The notes: generated by a model not told the origin, from the sequence alone. DNA of 64,000 bases from Mucilaginibacter gossypii (GCF_900100945.1 NZ_FNCG01000010.1:180185-244184); one strand, 5' to 3'; positions 38,853 through 47,279 are shown, counted from the stretch's first letter. Translations and numbers: made by a program.

Positions 38853-39080
38853 TTAGTTGAATGACTGGTTAAACGCTACGAGTACCTGCAAAAACACATC
38901 CCTGTCTAAGGCAAAGGAAGCAGGCTGCTCGGGTTTCAGAGGTTTTCCGTCTTTTATTTTAAGCGGGAATAAGGCAATAAAATCGCGAATGCTAATATCA
39001 TATCTTAGCATAGGATCGCGGCGATGGATTTCTTCCAGCCTCATCTCAAAAATGGAAACGCTTAGCGGGTCTGCAATCAT
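38853..39080 (-). CDS. Small hypothetical protein with strong promoter
   Basis: 75 residues with balanced composition (EMRLEEIHRRDPMLRYD, then AALF-type hydrophobic and PEQPASFALDRDVFLQ). No family is recognised. The case for a real gene rests on an almost ideal Bacteroidota promoter (TTG, 19 bases, TAGTTTTG) ending 4 bases before its ATG. A plus-strand frame over the same bases has Ser/Lys-rich shadow composition. Confidence 0.6.
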   Translation of the reverse strand: MIADPLSVSIFEMRLEEIHRRDPMLRYDISIRDFIALFPLKIKDGKPLKPEQPASFALDRDVFLQVLVAFNQSFN

Positions 39081-39084
39081 TACC

Positions 39085-39114
39085 CAAAACTAATATTTGT
39101 TTACCGCTCTGCAA
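39085..39114 (-). promoter_or_regulatory. Bacteroidota-type promoter (TTG-N19-TAGTTTTG)
   Basis: On the minus strand: -33 TTG at 39114-39112, a 19-base spacer, -7 TAGTTTTG at 39092-39085. Both elements and the spacing fit the consensus of the primary sigma factor in this phylum. The expected start of transcription falls at or beside the ATG at 39080. Confidence 0.7.
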
Positions 39115-39135
39115 TGAAACATCAGCCATAAATGA

Positions 39136-39321
39136 CAAAATGAAAGTATCGGCGATGTTTATTTTTCTGAATTAGGGCAGCTAACAGAAATTAACAATTT
39201 TCAACCCTTTAACAGCATTGAATTAAATGCGGGGTACCGACAATTTGTAGAGAATGTTCACACGGAAGCAGACCGCATAATGGCTTTTCATATACCTGAA
39301 AAATTAAAAGGCTTACTTTAA
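39136..39321 (+). pseudogene. Open 61-codon tail of an unknown gene, no start
   Basis: After a TGA at 39133-39135 the frame is open to TAA 39321 and reads like protein (for example SIGDVYFSELGQLTEIN, EADRIMAFHIPEKLKGLL) but has no start codon near its beginning. It looks like the C-terminus of a lost gene; the family is not recognised. It marks the left edge of an AT-rich debris zone. Confidence 0.35.
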
Positions 39322-39421
39322 AAATATCCTATTTAGACGAAGATCGGCAATCACATAGTACCATTGTAAGGGTAGTAAATAATCAGGTAATTAATACAAA
39401 AGAGTAATTGCAACAGACTTT

Positions 39422-40088
39422 TTGAAAAAACGTATTGATTGGAACCAATTTGAGTTGTTTGTTGCTGAATTATATAAAGATAACGATGAAGTAATAGTAG
39501 ATCATAACGTAGAAGAAATAGGTAAATCGAACGCGTTCCGGCAAATAGATGTACGAGTAATTCATAAGACGAAACTGCGTACCTATAAAACAATCATTGA
39601 ATATAAAAGCTGGAAGCATAGGGTAGGCCGTGCCCGCATAGATGTGTTGGCTCCATCAATGGAGGATCTGAATGCCTCAAAGGGCGTATTTTTACAACTA
39701 AGGGCTTTCAGTAAGGTGCGGTAGAATAAGCGAATTATAAAAATATTGATATTTTAACTGTCCGTGATTTGACTGATAATGAATGGGGACAACTAGGAAG
39801 ACACTACAGTTGATCAGGATACTTTTAAAAGGGTCAGGCGGACGAATTAGCCTTTGCACTAATCGTTGAAATTATATCACCAAGCCGAGAAATGTTGTAC
39901 CCCAATCAAAAAAATTTACAACATTTAATATTTCAGAACAACTTAAAGATAATAGCGGTACCGCAAGAACCGATATTTTAGAAAATGGAGCAGTTGTCAA
40001 AATTATTTTGGAGCCTTACGTTTCCAATAGCCTTAAACCTGACACCACAATTAAACAAACTGAAAATTTGAAATTAAAGTTGAAATAA
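39422..40088 (+). pseudogene. Frameshifted Mrr-like restriction endonuclease remnant
   Basis: Frame one (39422-39724, 100 codons) has the Mrr_cat-like pattern: FELFVAELYKDNDEV, GKSNAFRQIDVRV with the catalytic-type Asp, and IIEYKSWKHRV with the E-x-K pair. It then breaks near 39721. The expected continuation, ILTVRDLTDNEWGQLGRHY, appears in another frame at about 39746-39810. A third frame (from about 39813, one stop near 39870) runs to TAA 40088 with protein-like sequence such as GTARTDILENGAVV. At least two frameshifts and one stop show that the gene is dead. The link of the last part to the same gene is inferred. Confidence 0.65.
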
Positions 40089-40213
40089 TAATCACCTGCT
40101 TAATTACCTTCTCGACACCAGTTGCTTTTTTTTAAGTTGGGTCATCGGACTACGATTTTCGAAAGAAAAGATTAAGACTATGGTCAATGTCATCACCGTA
40201 TCATCAAAAGAAA

Positions 40214-40238
40214 AAGGCTGCTCCAAAGAAACAGCCTT
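40214..40238 (-). terminator. Orphan terminator hairpin
   Basis: AAGGCTG (40214-40220) and CAGCCTT (40232-40238) form a 7-bp stem; a T-rich tail follows in the minus direction. No live minus-strand gene ends here, so it is probably the leftover end of a deleted gene. Confidence 0.5.
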
Positions 40239-40686
40239 ATAAAAAAAATAAACTCCTTCAGTAATTTAAGGTACTACTGAACTTTTTCTTTTCGCGGAGA
40301 GTTAGGGAACAATAACGTATTTAACTTCCGCTGTAAATCAATGCCTTGTGTTTTTTACAATTAGAGGTCACCTAATAGATCACCTTTAAATAATCAAATC
40401 GCTTGTGTGCACACATTATTCCATTTTTAATTGACGATTAAGGGATTTAGAACACCCTAAATTTGCCAGTGGTAGCCGAATAACACCTTTTTGCAGTAAA
40501 AACGTATTAATACGCGCTAAACTCAGTATAAATACGCTTGCGATTCGGATTATGCAGTGCCATATTTGAATAGGTTGCGATAAAATTATTTATGGATTTA
40601 ACTATAGTTATATATGCTATGTTTATAAATTATTTAGACAAACCATCTGTTACTATTTATCAGCCAGTGCTTTAACATTACCCGCT
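40239..40686. other. AT-rich gene-free region before the TIR operon
   Basis: No gene is recognised. A perfect 12-bp palindrome CGTATTAATACG is at 40503-40514. TATGTTTA (40618-40625) is a 7-of-8 match to the -7 box, about 60 bases before the TIR gene ATG, and is the best promoter candidate for the operon; its -33 element is poor. Confidence 0.4.
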
Positions 40687-42081
40687 ATGATTAATCTCTT
40701 TATTTCATATTCGCACGAGGATGAAAGGCATCTCAAACAGCTAAGGACTTTTCTTTCAGACAGGAATTGCCCCAACATCAGAATATGGGACGATGGAAAA
40801 ATAGAGCCTGGAGCAGAATGGGATGCCGAGATAAAAAACAGGCTTGATGAAGCACATATCGTGCTGCTTTTAATCACTCAAACTTTCTTAAACTCCAGGT
40901 ATATTAATAACGTTGAGCTAAATACCGCATTGGAAAACCTGGATAAGAAAAAAACAAGGGTGGTGCCGATTTTTGTAAAAGATTGTTTTCTTGAGCCCTA
41001 TCCTCAGATAACCAGGCTCCAGGGACTGCCAGACAATAAACGTTTTCTATCTACATTGGGCGATGCTGCAGACAGGGAATACGTTCAGATCGTAAAAAAA
41101 ATAAATGAAATTGCGGGCGAAATGCTTACAGATCTGCAGATTCGTAAGTCAATCGATCAGCAGGATGAACAAAGCCGGGCGGCAAAAGATATTGCGATGC
41201 TGAGCGATAACCGTAAGGTGTTTCTGTCCATTCCCGATTCTTTTAGCGGACGGGAAAAGCGGAAAGAGTTTCTTTATGTAGTTATGGGGCGCAAACAATA
41301 TGAAAACTGGCCTTATGAAATTGTTCCCGGTATTAAAGATTGGGAAGCGATTGAAAAGTTACCAGAAACCGAAAGAAGCGACCGCATGCTTAAGCTGATA
41401 AAGGAATGTGCCTTTGCTATTCATATCATGATGACCGCCGATGAATTGGATGAAGGGTTTGATTTATTGCAATATAACCTTGCTATAACACACGAAAAGC
41501 AGGCCGCTTTTTTTAGCAATATCCTTTGGTTGCCCAACCCGCTTGTTAGCCAGGAACTGGATGAAAAGCTGTTGATGCACCCCACCGTACTTGGAAATAA
41601 TTTTGAAACGATTTTTCGGATGATTGAAGATAAGAATGCCGAGAAGGAGGCCAGGATAAAAGCGATGCGACATGATTTTGCTCCGCACAAAAAGGTATAC
41701 ATGTTTTATGATTTTGAAAAAGACCATAACAGCATGCTGCGTATTAAACTTAAAAACATGATGGAAACCGACAAACGGATCCTCATTAATTTCAGCATAC
41801 CAGGCATTCCATTTGAAAAAGATCGCGCGGAAGCACAAGAAAGCGAGGGGATTTGTTTGTATTACGGGCAGTCGAACCCGGAGTGGTTTGTTATAAGGCA
41901 GTCAATGCTTATAGACGCCAAAGGCAATCAACAGAAAATGCTGTGCATAGATGATCCTGATATTGATTTAAAATATGACCGGGATGTAAGCAAGAATGCT
42001 TTTAATCATATTATAAAAGGCAAAGACAGAATAGATTTTGAACTTGAAGGTTTTATCAACGGACTTTTTGCACCGAAGTAA
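40687..42081 (+). CDS. TIR-domain effector protein with extra C-terminal modules
   Basis: 464 residues. Residues 1-150 are a TIR domain: LFISYSHEDERHL, RIWDDGKIEPGAEWD, and NSRYINNVEL with the putative NADase Glu at position 77. Residues about 175-310 form a second alpha/beta region (KVFLSIPDSF...) that resembles DUF4062/TIR-like sensors. Residues about 330-464 form a third (KKVYMFYDFEKDHN, then GICLYYGQSNPEWFVIRQ), a pattern found next to STAND NTPases. TIR domains of bacterial immunity cleave NAD+. The stop TAA overlaps the ATG of the nSTAND1 gene by one base, so the two products are coupled and probably work together. The second and third domain calls are tentative. Confidence 0.88.
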   Translation: MINLFISYSHEDERHLKQLRTFLSDRNCPNIRIWDDGKIEPGAEWDAEIKNRLDEAHIVLLLITQTFLNSRYINNVELNTALENLDKKKTRVVPIFVKDCFLEPYPQITRLQGLPDNKRFLSTLGDAADREYVQIVKKINEIAGEMLTDLQIRKSIDQQDEQSRAAKDIAMLSDNRKVFLSIPDSFSGREKRKEFLYVVMGRKQYENWPYEIVPGIKDWEAIEKLPETERSDRMLKLIKECAFAIHIMMTADELDEGFDLLQYNLAITHEKQAAFFSNILWLPNPLVSQELDEKLLMHPTVLGNNFETIFRMIEDKNAEKEARIKAMRHDFAPHKKVYMFYDFEKDHNSMLRIKLKNMMETDKRILINFSIPGIPFEKDRAEAQESEGICLYYGQSNPEWFVIRQSMLIDAKGNQQKMLCIDDPDIDLKYDRDVSKNAFNHIIKGKDRIDFELEGFINGLFAPK

Positions 42082-45000
42082 TGAACAACCCAAATCAATC
42101 ACCAAAGGTATCAGCAGTAGATAACGGCGCGGGATTGTCTGGCATGTGTTATCAATTGGATGAATTTTACCTGGACTTGCAGGAAGATGGTAATCATATC
42201 CGATTACTGACCCCTGCCGAAATAAAGAAAAATCCTTTTCCCGGCCTGCGGCCTTACCGCACATCTGAATTTCAGCTTTTCAAAGGCAGGGGCGGGCAGG
42301 CCGAGGAACTGATCAGGCGGCTTCAAAACAATAAATTCCTTGCGGTTATTGGTAGTTCGGGTACGGGTAAATCATCTTTGGTGCGGGCCGGCCTCATTCC
42401 GCAACTCTTCGGTGGTTATCTGCATGGTACAAGCAACAGATGGGACGTAGCTATTTGCCGGCCCGGAGCTGATCCTATAGAAAACCTTGCTATCGCGTTG
42501 GCCAGTATACGAAGCAGTTCAAGGAGCAAAGAAGTGATCGAGCACGATTTCAGGGAGATCTACCCACAATTACTTAGATCCATTTATGGATTGTTGGATG
42601 TTGCCAGATTGCTTAATGAGGGCAAAAAAGAAGGAAAAAAACGAAACCTGCTTGTAATTATTGATCAATTTGAAGAATTATTTCGTTTTACAGCAAAAAG
42701 CGGGCTGATGGACGGGCATCAGACCCAGTTTGTAAACCTGTTGCTGAAAGCTGCCACAACTAAAGATGATCCTGTTTACGTAATTACCACCATGCGGTCG
42801 GAATTTCTTGGCGATTGTGTCCGTTTTCAGGGCTTACCTGAGGCTATTAACCGGAGCCAGTATCTTGTGCCGCAACTTGACCGGCCACAATTGAAGGAAG
42901 TAATAGAAGGTCCGCTTTTGCTGGCGGAAAAGAGCATAGCATCCGGGCTTATTGAATTACTGATCAACAAGATTGAAGAAAATAAGCTAAAAGATAACCT
43001 TGATCAACTGCCAATTTTGCAGCATGCGCTAATGCGAACGTATCGGCAATCATCTGATAGATCAATTAACGGAGAGATTGTATATGACGATTACAAGGCC
43101 GTTGGCGGAATGGAGGAATCTTTATCGCGCCATGCAAGCGATAAATTCCGGGAGTTAGGTGATAAAGACAACCAAGCAAAGCTTTCAAAAAAGCAGCAGA
43201 TTGCTAAACTGATTTTCCAGGCCATTACTGACCAAAGTAAGGGCGGACAAAAAGGGGGCCGTCGGCCGCTTCCACTCGGTAAAATATATGACCTATGCAA
43301 ACCGCTCCCTGCAAATGAGGAAGAAATAAATGCCGTAATTGCGTATTTCAGGGCAACAGATACTTCTTTTCTGATGCCGCCCCCCTCTACGCCATTAAAT
43401 CCGGAGCTTGTTATCGACATCTCACATGAAAGCCTGATGCGAAACTGGGTTGAACTCCGTACCTGGATCAACGAAGAAACCGCGAACGGAAAACTTTATA
43501 CCAGGCTTAATGAAAGAAGAGAGCTTTATGAACACGATCCTTCGGATGTTATAAAGGGTGTATTACTACGTGAACTGAAAGAGCTGGTGGAGAAGATAAA
43601 AATTACGGCAGCATGGGCTTCACGTTACCATCAAACCCCGCAAGAAGGGGGTGCTGAACCTGATCATGAGTTTCTTAAAGAAAAGAATCTTGCCTTCCTG
43701 GATTATAGCATAAGAAAGGAGGATCAGGAAACAGAGGAGCAAAAATTAGAGATTGAGGCAGAAGTCAGGAGGCAGGAACGGGAAAGGAACAGGAAGATTT
43801 TAATGTTTATACTTTCTTTCGGTTTAGTACTGACATTGATAGTCGCAGCATGGGCTATTCAGCAAAAGGCAGAGGCAAACCGGCAAAAGGCAGAGGCGAA
43901 CAAAAACCTTGTAGAAGCGCAAAAAAGTGCCCGAATAGCTCAAAACGCAAAGATCAGGGCAGACAAATATTTGGAACAGACCACACTTGTTAACAACGAG
44001 CTCATAAAAAGCCAGGCTGGCCTTCAATTGCAACTAAAACATAATGATTCACTTACTAATTCGCTTCGCAAAGTTTCAAAAGAAGTGGCGAGTCAAAAAA
44101 AAGCGATTGAACTACAACTAACCATCAACGCGCTTCAAAAGGAACATTTTTATAAGGTAAGTGGACTAAGTGACAAGCTCAAGGGCGATATGTTGGGTAA
44201 TGTGTTAAAAGGAAAGCTGGAACGTTCTGGAACGGTAGATGTAGAAAAATATATTGACAATAATAAACTTCAACTTCTGAACAGGGCTGCGATAGCATTT
44301 GATACGATACCAGCCAATGCTATTTTGGGACTGAGAATGGCAGACACTTTGTGGAACATGCATTCAGAAAACATTTACCTGAGTCAAATCATCAGGACTA
44401 TTTTCGAAACCAATCTTTTTCCCGATAATATCCTGAACGTGGGAGATGACGAAAATCTTAAAATTTCGCCCGCCGGAACCGATGGTTTTTATGCTATCGG
44501 CAGCGACTCCCTGTTCTCCCTTCGTTATGATCCGGTTGGCAAAATGATTGAGCTACGTCAGGCTTACCGGATCAAAGGGGGATCCCTTGGATGGAAAGCA
44601 TACATTTCGATAAACAACAACGGGTTGCTTGCACTTGACCGGGGCAATTTGATTTATTGGGATAAAGGTCGTGAATCTTTATTAGATACTATTCCATCAC
44701 CTGCATATGCAGTTTTTACTCCAGACGGAAAACAGCTTATTACTTCCCTGCGGGATTCGGTTACGCTCTGGAATCTGGATCAATTAAAAACGGGCCCCGG
44801 ATTTGGCAGGATGAAGGGAAAATTCCTTACAGCTAAACAGAATATCAAAGGTTTAACAGTATCGCCCGATGGCTTAAAGTTGTTGATTCAAACCTCAGAG
44901 TATGACGAGGCATGGGATATTAATAATATGGTAAAGCTTACTTTAAGAAATAATTATTACCTCAAGGGGACAAACTATGTAAGTTTTACTCCGAACAGCG

Positions 45001-46148
45001 ATAATTTATTAGTAGTATGGGGAAATAGCATATACCTGACAAAGTTTGATGGGAGAGTTTTAAATGTCGTTACCTGGCCTTTGCCCGGCAATGGTTTAGA
45101 CCAGGGCTATAACAGCTCAAAAATTGATAAGATTATGCTTTCTGCCGATTGGAAAAAGGCTATAGTATTATCAAGAAGAGGCACTTTTTTGATTGAGTCG
45201 GCTGACGATTCCTTATTACATAATATGTCTGCAAACCAGATGACGCGTAGTTATGCAAGGAAAAAAATCTATCCGGATATAAAAATGAAGAGGTTCAGCA
45301 ATGGGAATACACCAATTAAAGACGCGAAATTTATTGATGATATAACTGCAGTGATGACCGACAACGACGGGCTTGTGAGTCTTTGGAATACACGTAACAA
45401 TTCGAGGGCTGATATAAACGAAAGTTTTGGCCGATTAAAGGGCTTTCTTAAACAATCAGAGGAAGAAAAGCTTGAAAGTGGCCTGCTTTCTTATGATTAC
45501 ATCATGCATTCTAACAATGTTAGATTGATCAGAAAGTCGGTTATTTATTTTTTTCCGCATACACCGGATTCGTACAATGAGATGCCGATGGATACCCTTA
45601 TCAAGGTCAAAGCTTTGTTAACGCATGCGTTACAAATAAACCACACCAGCCAACGGCGATATGAGCTATGGCAACTCGCCATGGTTAATAATCAAATGAT
45701 TGCCGAGATGCCAGAAGTTGACCTTTCTGTTTACAGCGAAAAAGCTAAACTTTCAGCGGAGAATATAAAACTTTATAACGAATACCTGGCTCTCACTCCC
45801 AATGATGCAGAAGCGCAACGATTATTGTCTGTTTCATATGGTTCGCTTTCTTTCTACAAAATTTTTGAACGGGATTACACTGCTGCAATTGCTGCAGCAA
45901 AAAAGGGACTGGAGCTCGGTCCCGGTGAAACTTGGATCTACACTAACCTTGCGCTTGGCAATCTGCTACAGGGAAATTATACAGAGGCAGAACTATTATA
46001 CCGGAATTATAAGGATGTTTTGTACCGGAGTCAGACAATTAAGGTGAGTTTCCTGGATGATTTTGAGAAAATGCAACAAACGAAAGTTATTACCGGAAAA
46101 GAACCCGCCGTATTGAAGATTAAAGAAATTTTAAACGCCAACCCATAG
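42081..46148 (+). CDS. nSTAND1-type NTPase with transmembrane helix, propeller-like and TPR-like C-terminus
   Basis: 1355 residues. The nSTAND1 NTPase begins with NPFPGLRPYRTSEFQLFKGR (about 52-71); Walker A is GSSGTGKSS (about 90-98) and Walker B is LLVIIDQFEELF (about 190-201). A winged-helix/helical part (about 330-480) contains the ISHESLMRNW motif. A basic-flanked membrane helix follows (about 573-593, ILMFILSFGLVLTLIVAAWAI), then a coiled coil (about 594-690). Next is a region of weak WD40-like blades (about 780-1130, e.g. VTLWNLDQL, VSLWNTRNN) and a TPR-like end (about 1230-1330, AIAAAKKGLELGPGETWIYTNLA-type). STAND proteins oligomerise on sensing a trigger and then fire an effector. 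Here the effector is encoded in trans by the coupled TIR gene. The membrane anchor and the following DUF4231 gene suggest action at the membrane. Confidence 0.9.
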   Translation: MNNPNQSPKVSAVDNGAGLSGMCYQLDEFYLDLQEDGNHIRLLTPAEIKKNPFPGLRPYRTSEFQLFKGRGGQAEELIRRLQNNKFLAVIGSSGTGKSSLVRAGLIPQLFGGYLHGTSNRWDVAICRPGADPIENLAIALASIRSSSRSKEVIEHDFREIYPQLLRSIYGLLDVARLLNEGKKEGKKRNLLVIIDQFEELFRFTAKSGLMDGHQTQFVNLLLKAATTKDDPVYVITTMRSEFLGDCVRFQGLPEAINRSQYLVPQLDRPQLKEVIEGPLLLAEKSIASGLIELLINKIEENKLKDNLDQLPILQHALMRTYRQSSDRSINGEIVYDDYKAVGGMEESLSRHASDKFRELGDKDNQAKLSKKQQIAKLIFQAITDQSKGGQKGGRRPLPLGKIYDLCKPLPANEEEINAVIAYFRATDTSFLMPPPSTPLNPELVIDISHESLMRNWVELRTWINEETANGKLYTRLNERRELYEHDPSDVIKGVLLRELKELVEKIKITAAWASRYHQTPQEGGAEPDHEFLKEKNLAFLDYSIRKEDQETEEQKLEIEAEVRRQERERNRKILMFILSFGLVLTLIVAAWAIQQKAEANRQKAEANKNLVEAQKSARIAQNAKIRADKYLEQTTLVNNELIKSQAGLQLQLKHNDSLTNSLRKVSKEVASQKKAIELQLTINALQKEHFYKVSGLSDKLKGDMLGNVLKGKLERSGTVDVEKYIDNNKLQLLNRAAIAFDTIPANAILGLRMADTLWNMHSENIYLSQIIRTIFETNLFPDNILNVGDDENLKISPAGTDGFYAIGSDSLFSLRYDPVGKMIELRQAYRIKGGSLGWKAYISINNNGLLALDRGNLIYWDKGRESLLDTIPSPAYAVFTPDGKQLITSLRDSVTLWNLDQLKTGPGFGRMKGKFLTAKQNIKGLTVSPDGLKLLIQTSEYDEAWDINNMVKLTLRNNYYLKGTNYVSFTPNSDNLLVVWGNSIYLTKFDGRVLNVVTWPLPGNGLDQGYNSSKIDKIMLSADWKKAIVLSRRGTFLIESADDSLLHNMSANQMTRSYARKKIYPDIKMKRFSNGNTPIKDAKFIDDITAVMTDNDGLVSLWNTRNNSRADINESFGRLKGFLKQSEEEKLESGLLSYDYIMHSNNVRLIRKSVIYFFPHTPDSYNEMPMDTLIKVKALLTHALQINHTSQRRYELWQLAMVNNQMIAEMPEVDLSVYSEKAKLSAENIKLYNEYLALTPNDAEAQRLLSVSYGSLSFYKIFERDYTAAIAAAKKGLELGPGETWIYTNLALGNLLQGNYTEAELLYRNYKDVLYRSQTIKVSFLDDFEKMQQTKVITGKEPAVLKIKEILNANP

Positions 46149-46182
46149 GCATAGTGCTTTTAAAAAAGCAAAAGCTTATGCC
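46148..46182 (+). promoter_or_regulatory. Intra-operon stem-loop before the DUF4231 gene
   Basis: GGCATA (46148-46153) pairs with TATGCC (46177-46182), and GCTTTT (46156-46161) with AAAAGC (46170-46175): 12 pairs with a small GT/T internal loop and an 8-base apical loop. It fills most of the gap between the stop of the STAND gene and the next ATG (46197). No T-run follows, so it is not a standard terminator; it may limit or stabilise the downstream message. Confidence 0.6.
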
Positions 46183-46196
46183 ATTTATCTGCCATT

Positions 46197-46664
46197 ATGG
46201 AACAGAATGATTTTCAAAAGTATGTTGAAGACAGGTATCGTCATCAAATGGAGTATTACAAGACAACCTCGGCTAAAAACCATCGTCTCTACAGGAATTT
46301 TCAGTGGACTCTGATAATTCTGTCGTTATTGACTCCGGTATTTACGGCGTTAAAATTAGGAGGTAACGCCGCCCCTGGCAGTGGACTGGGCGTTGATTGG
46401 ACTATCCTGACATTGATTATATCGAGTGCGGTTGCCATTCTCACTACCGCATTAAAAACCTTCAATTATCAGGAACTTTGGGTAACAGCACGTACCACTT
46501 ACGAACAGCTCAAACCGGAGATCCATTATTACAATTTTAACCTGGGGCCTTACGCCAAGCCCGATCAAAATAAGGAAGGTTTATTTGTTACGCGGGTTGA
46601 AGCAATACTAAGTTCAGAGCACGATTTATGGCCACCGGCGAAAATGCAAACCGAAAAAAAATAG
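46197..46664 (+). CDS. DUF4231 (SLATT-like) two-helix membrane protein
   Basis: 155 residues. The layout is typical: N-terminal amphipathic DFQKYVEDRYRHQMEYY, K-x-H-R-x-Y-R, first membrane helix (WTLIILSLLTPVFTAL), second helix (WTILTLIISSAVAILTTAL), then NYQELWVTARTTYEQLKPEIHYY and a charged end. DUF4231 belongs, as far as I know, with the SLATT-like 2TM proteins, which are predicted pore-forming effectors of nucleotide- or STAND-controlled immune systems. It lies 48 bases after the STAND gene on the same strand and is probably the third member of the operon. Its stop codon is directly followed, in the same frame, by an FtsX permease stump. Confidence 0.88.
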   Translation: MEQNDFQKYVEDRYRHQMEYYKTTSAKNHRLYRNFQWTLIILSLLTPVFTALKLGGNAAPGSGLGVDWTILTLIISSAVAILTTALKTFNYQELWVTARTTYEQLKPEIHYYNFNLGPYAKPDQNKEGLFVTRVEAILSSEHDLWPPAKMQTEKK

Positions 46665-46865
46665 AATAGCTGCTTCATTGCTTCGCCGCTTACACTCTAC
46701 TTCCTGGAAAATTCGCTCGAAAAATATGCTTACCGCGTGAGTATTGGCCCAGGGGTATTTATCGCATCCTGGATAGCGGCAATCGTGATCACCCTGTTCA
46801 CTATCATTTTTCAGGCTATAAAAGCTGCGTTGACCAACCCAGAGAAAAGTTTGCGGAGTGAATGA
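46665..46865 (+). pseudogene. C-terminal stump of a MacB/FtsX-type ABC permease
   Basis: Immediately after the DUF4231 stop, and in the same frame, 66 codons read as the last membrane segment and tail of an FtsX permease: SPLTLYFLENSLEKYAYRV, ASWIAAIVITLFTIIF, AIKAALTNPEKSLRSE. The tail matches the end of the intact permease at 51098 (AIRAAVTNPVQSLRSE), and the bases after both stops also share GCTGAAA-CGC-TTAAAT. The 5' about 730 codons are missing. This shows a DNA break exactly at the end of the TIR-STAND-DUF4231 operon. Confidence 0.85.
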
Positions 46866-47039
46866 TTTATAGGATCCGCTGAAAACGCTTAAATCCGCAA
46901 ACTGGGATCTGAGGCTTAATTGAACATTAGTAGGTGCGTTCCGTGGTGAGATACGTAACGCATTCTTAAACGTGTAAATCATGTTACAAAAGTGTTACAG
47001 TAACATTTCAGCGAAGGATCCTATTTCGCGTTTAGCGAC

Positions 47040-47078
47040 AAAAAAAGGCCGTTTTTTGATATCAAAACGGCTTTTTTT
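47040..47078. terminator. Strong hairpin terminator
   Basis: A7-GGCCGTTTT (47040-47055) pairs with AAAACGGC-T7 (47064-47078) with one bulged G and an 8-base loop. T-runs on either strand allow both directions. It is 175 bases past the permease stump. Confidence 0.8.
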
Positions 47079-47261
47079 CAGAAATGCACCCTAATGGACT
47101 CGAACCTGTAAAAAAATAATAAACAACTATTATTAACTTTTTAGGTGTTCCTAAAATCGCTTATCAAATTGAATAACGTTATTTAATGAATGTGCGGTGG
47201 ATTAAATCATCTTTTATTTCCTTGTAAAGGAATCCTAGACATTGTAGGCAAGTCTTCTTTG

Positions 47262-47279
47262 AGTTGGTTCGAACCAACT
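47262..47279. promoter_or_regulatory. Perfect 18-bp palindrome
   Basis: AGTTGGTTCGAACCAACT is fully self-complementary and lies about 190 bases before the AraC-FtsX fusion gene. It could be an operator or a recombination site. It is not a tRNA T-arm: the closed loop would be six bases instead of seven. Confidence 0.5.

Noticed and set aside
38857..39093. 78-codon plus-strand frame over the small hypothetical gene
   Set aside because: Ser/Lys-rich composition and no promoter; the minus strand has an ideal promoter and better protein-like sequence.
39351..39593. 80-codon hydrophobic minus-strand frame
   Set aside because: Antisense to the Mrr-like remnant and extremely Tyr/Leu-rich, as AT-rich shadow frames are.
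47085..47115. tRNA gene on the minus strand
   Set aside because: Only a T-loop-like 11-mer is present; the T-stem has about two pairs, and no anticodon or D-arm lies upstream.
47262..47279. T-arm of a tRNA in the 18-bp palindrome
   Set aside because: The symmetrical pairing closes a six-base loop, whereas a T-loop needs seven; no other tRNA parts are near.
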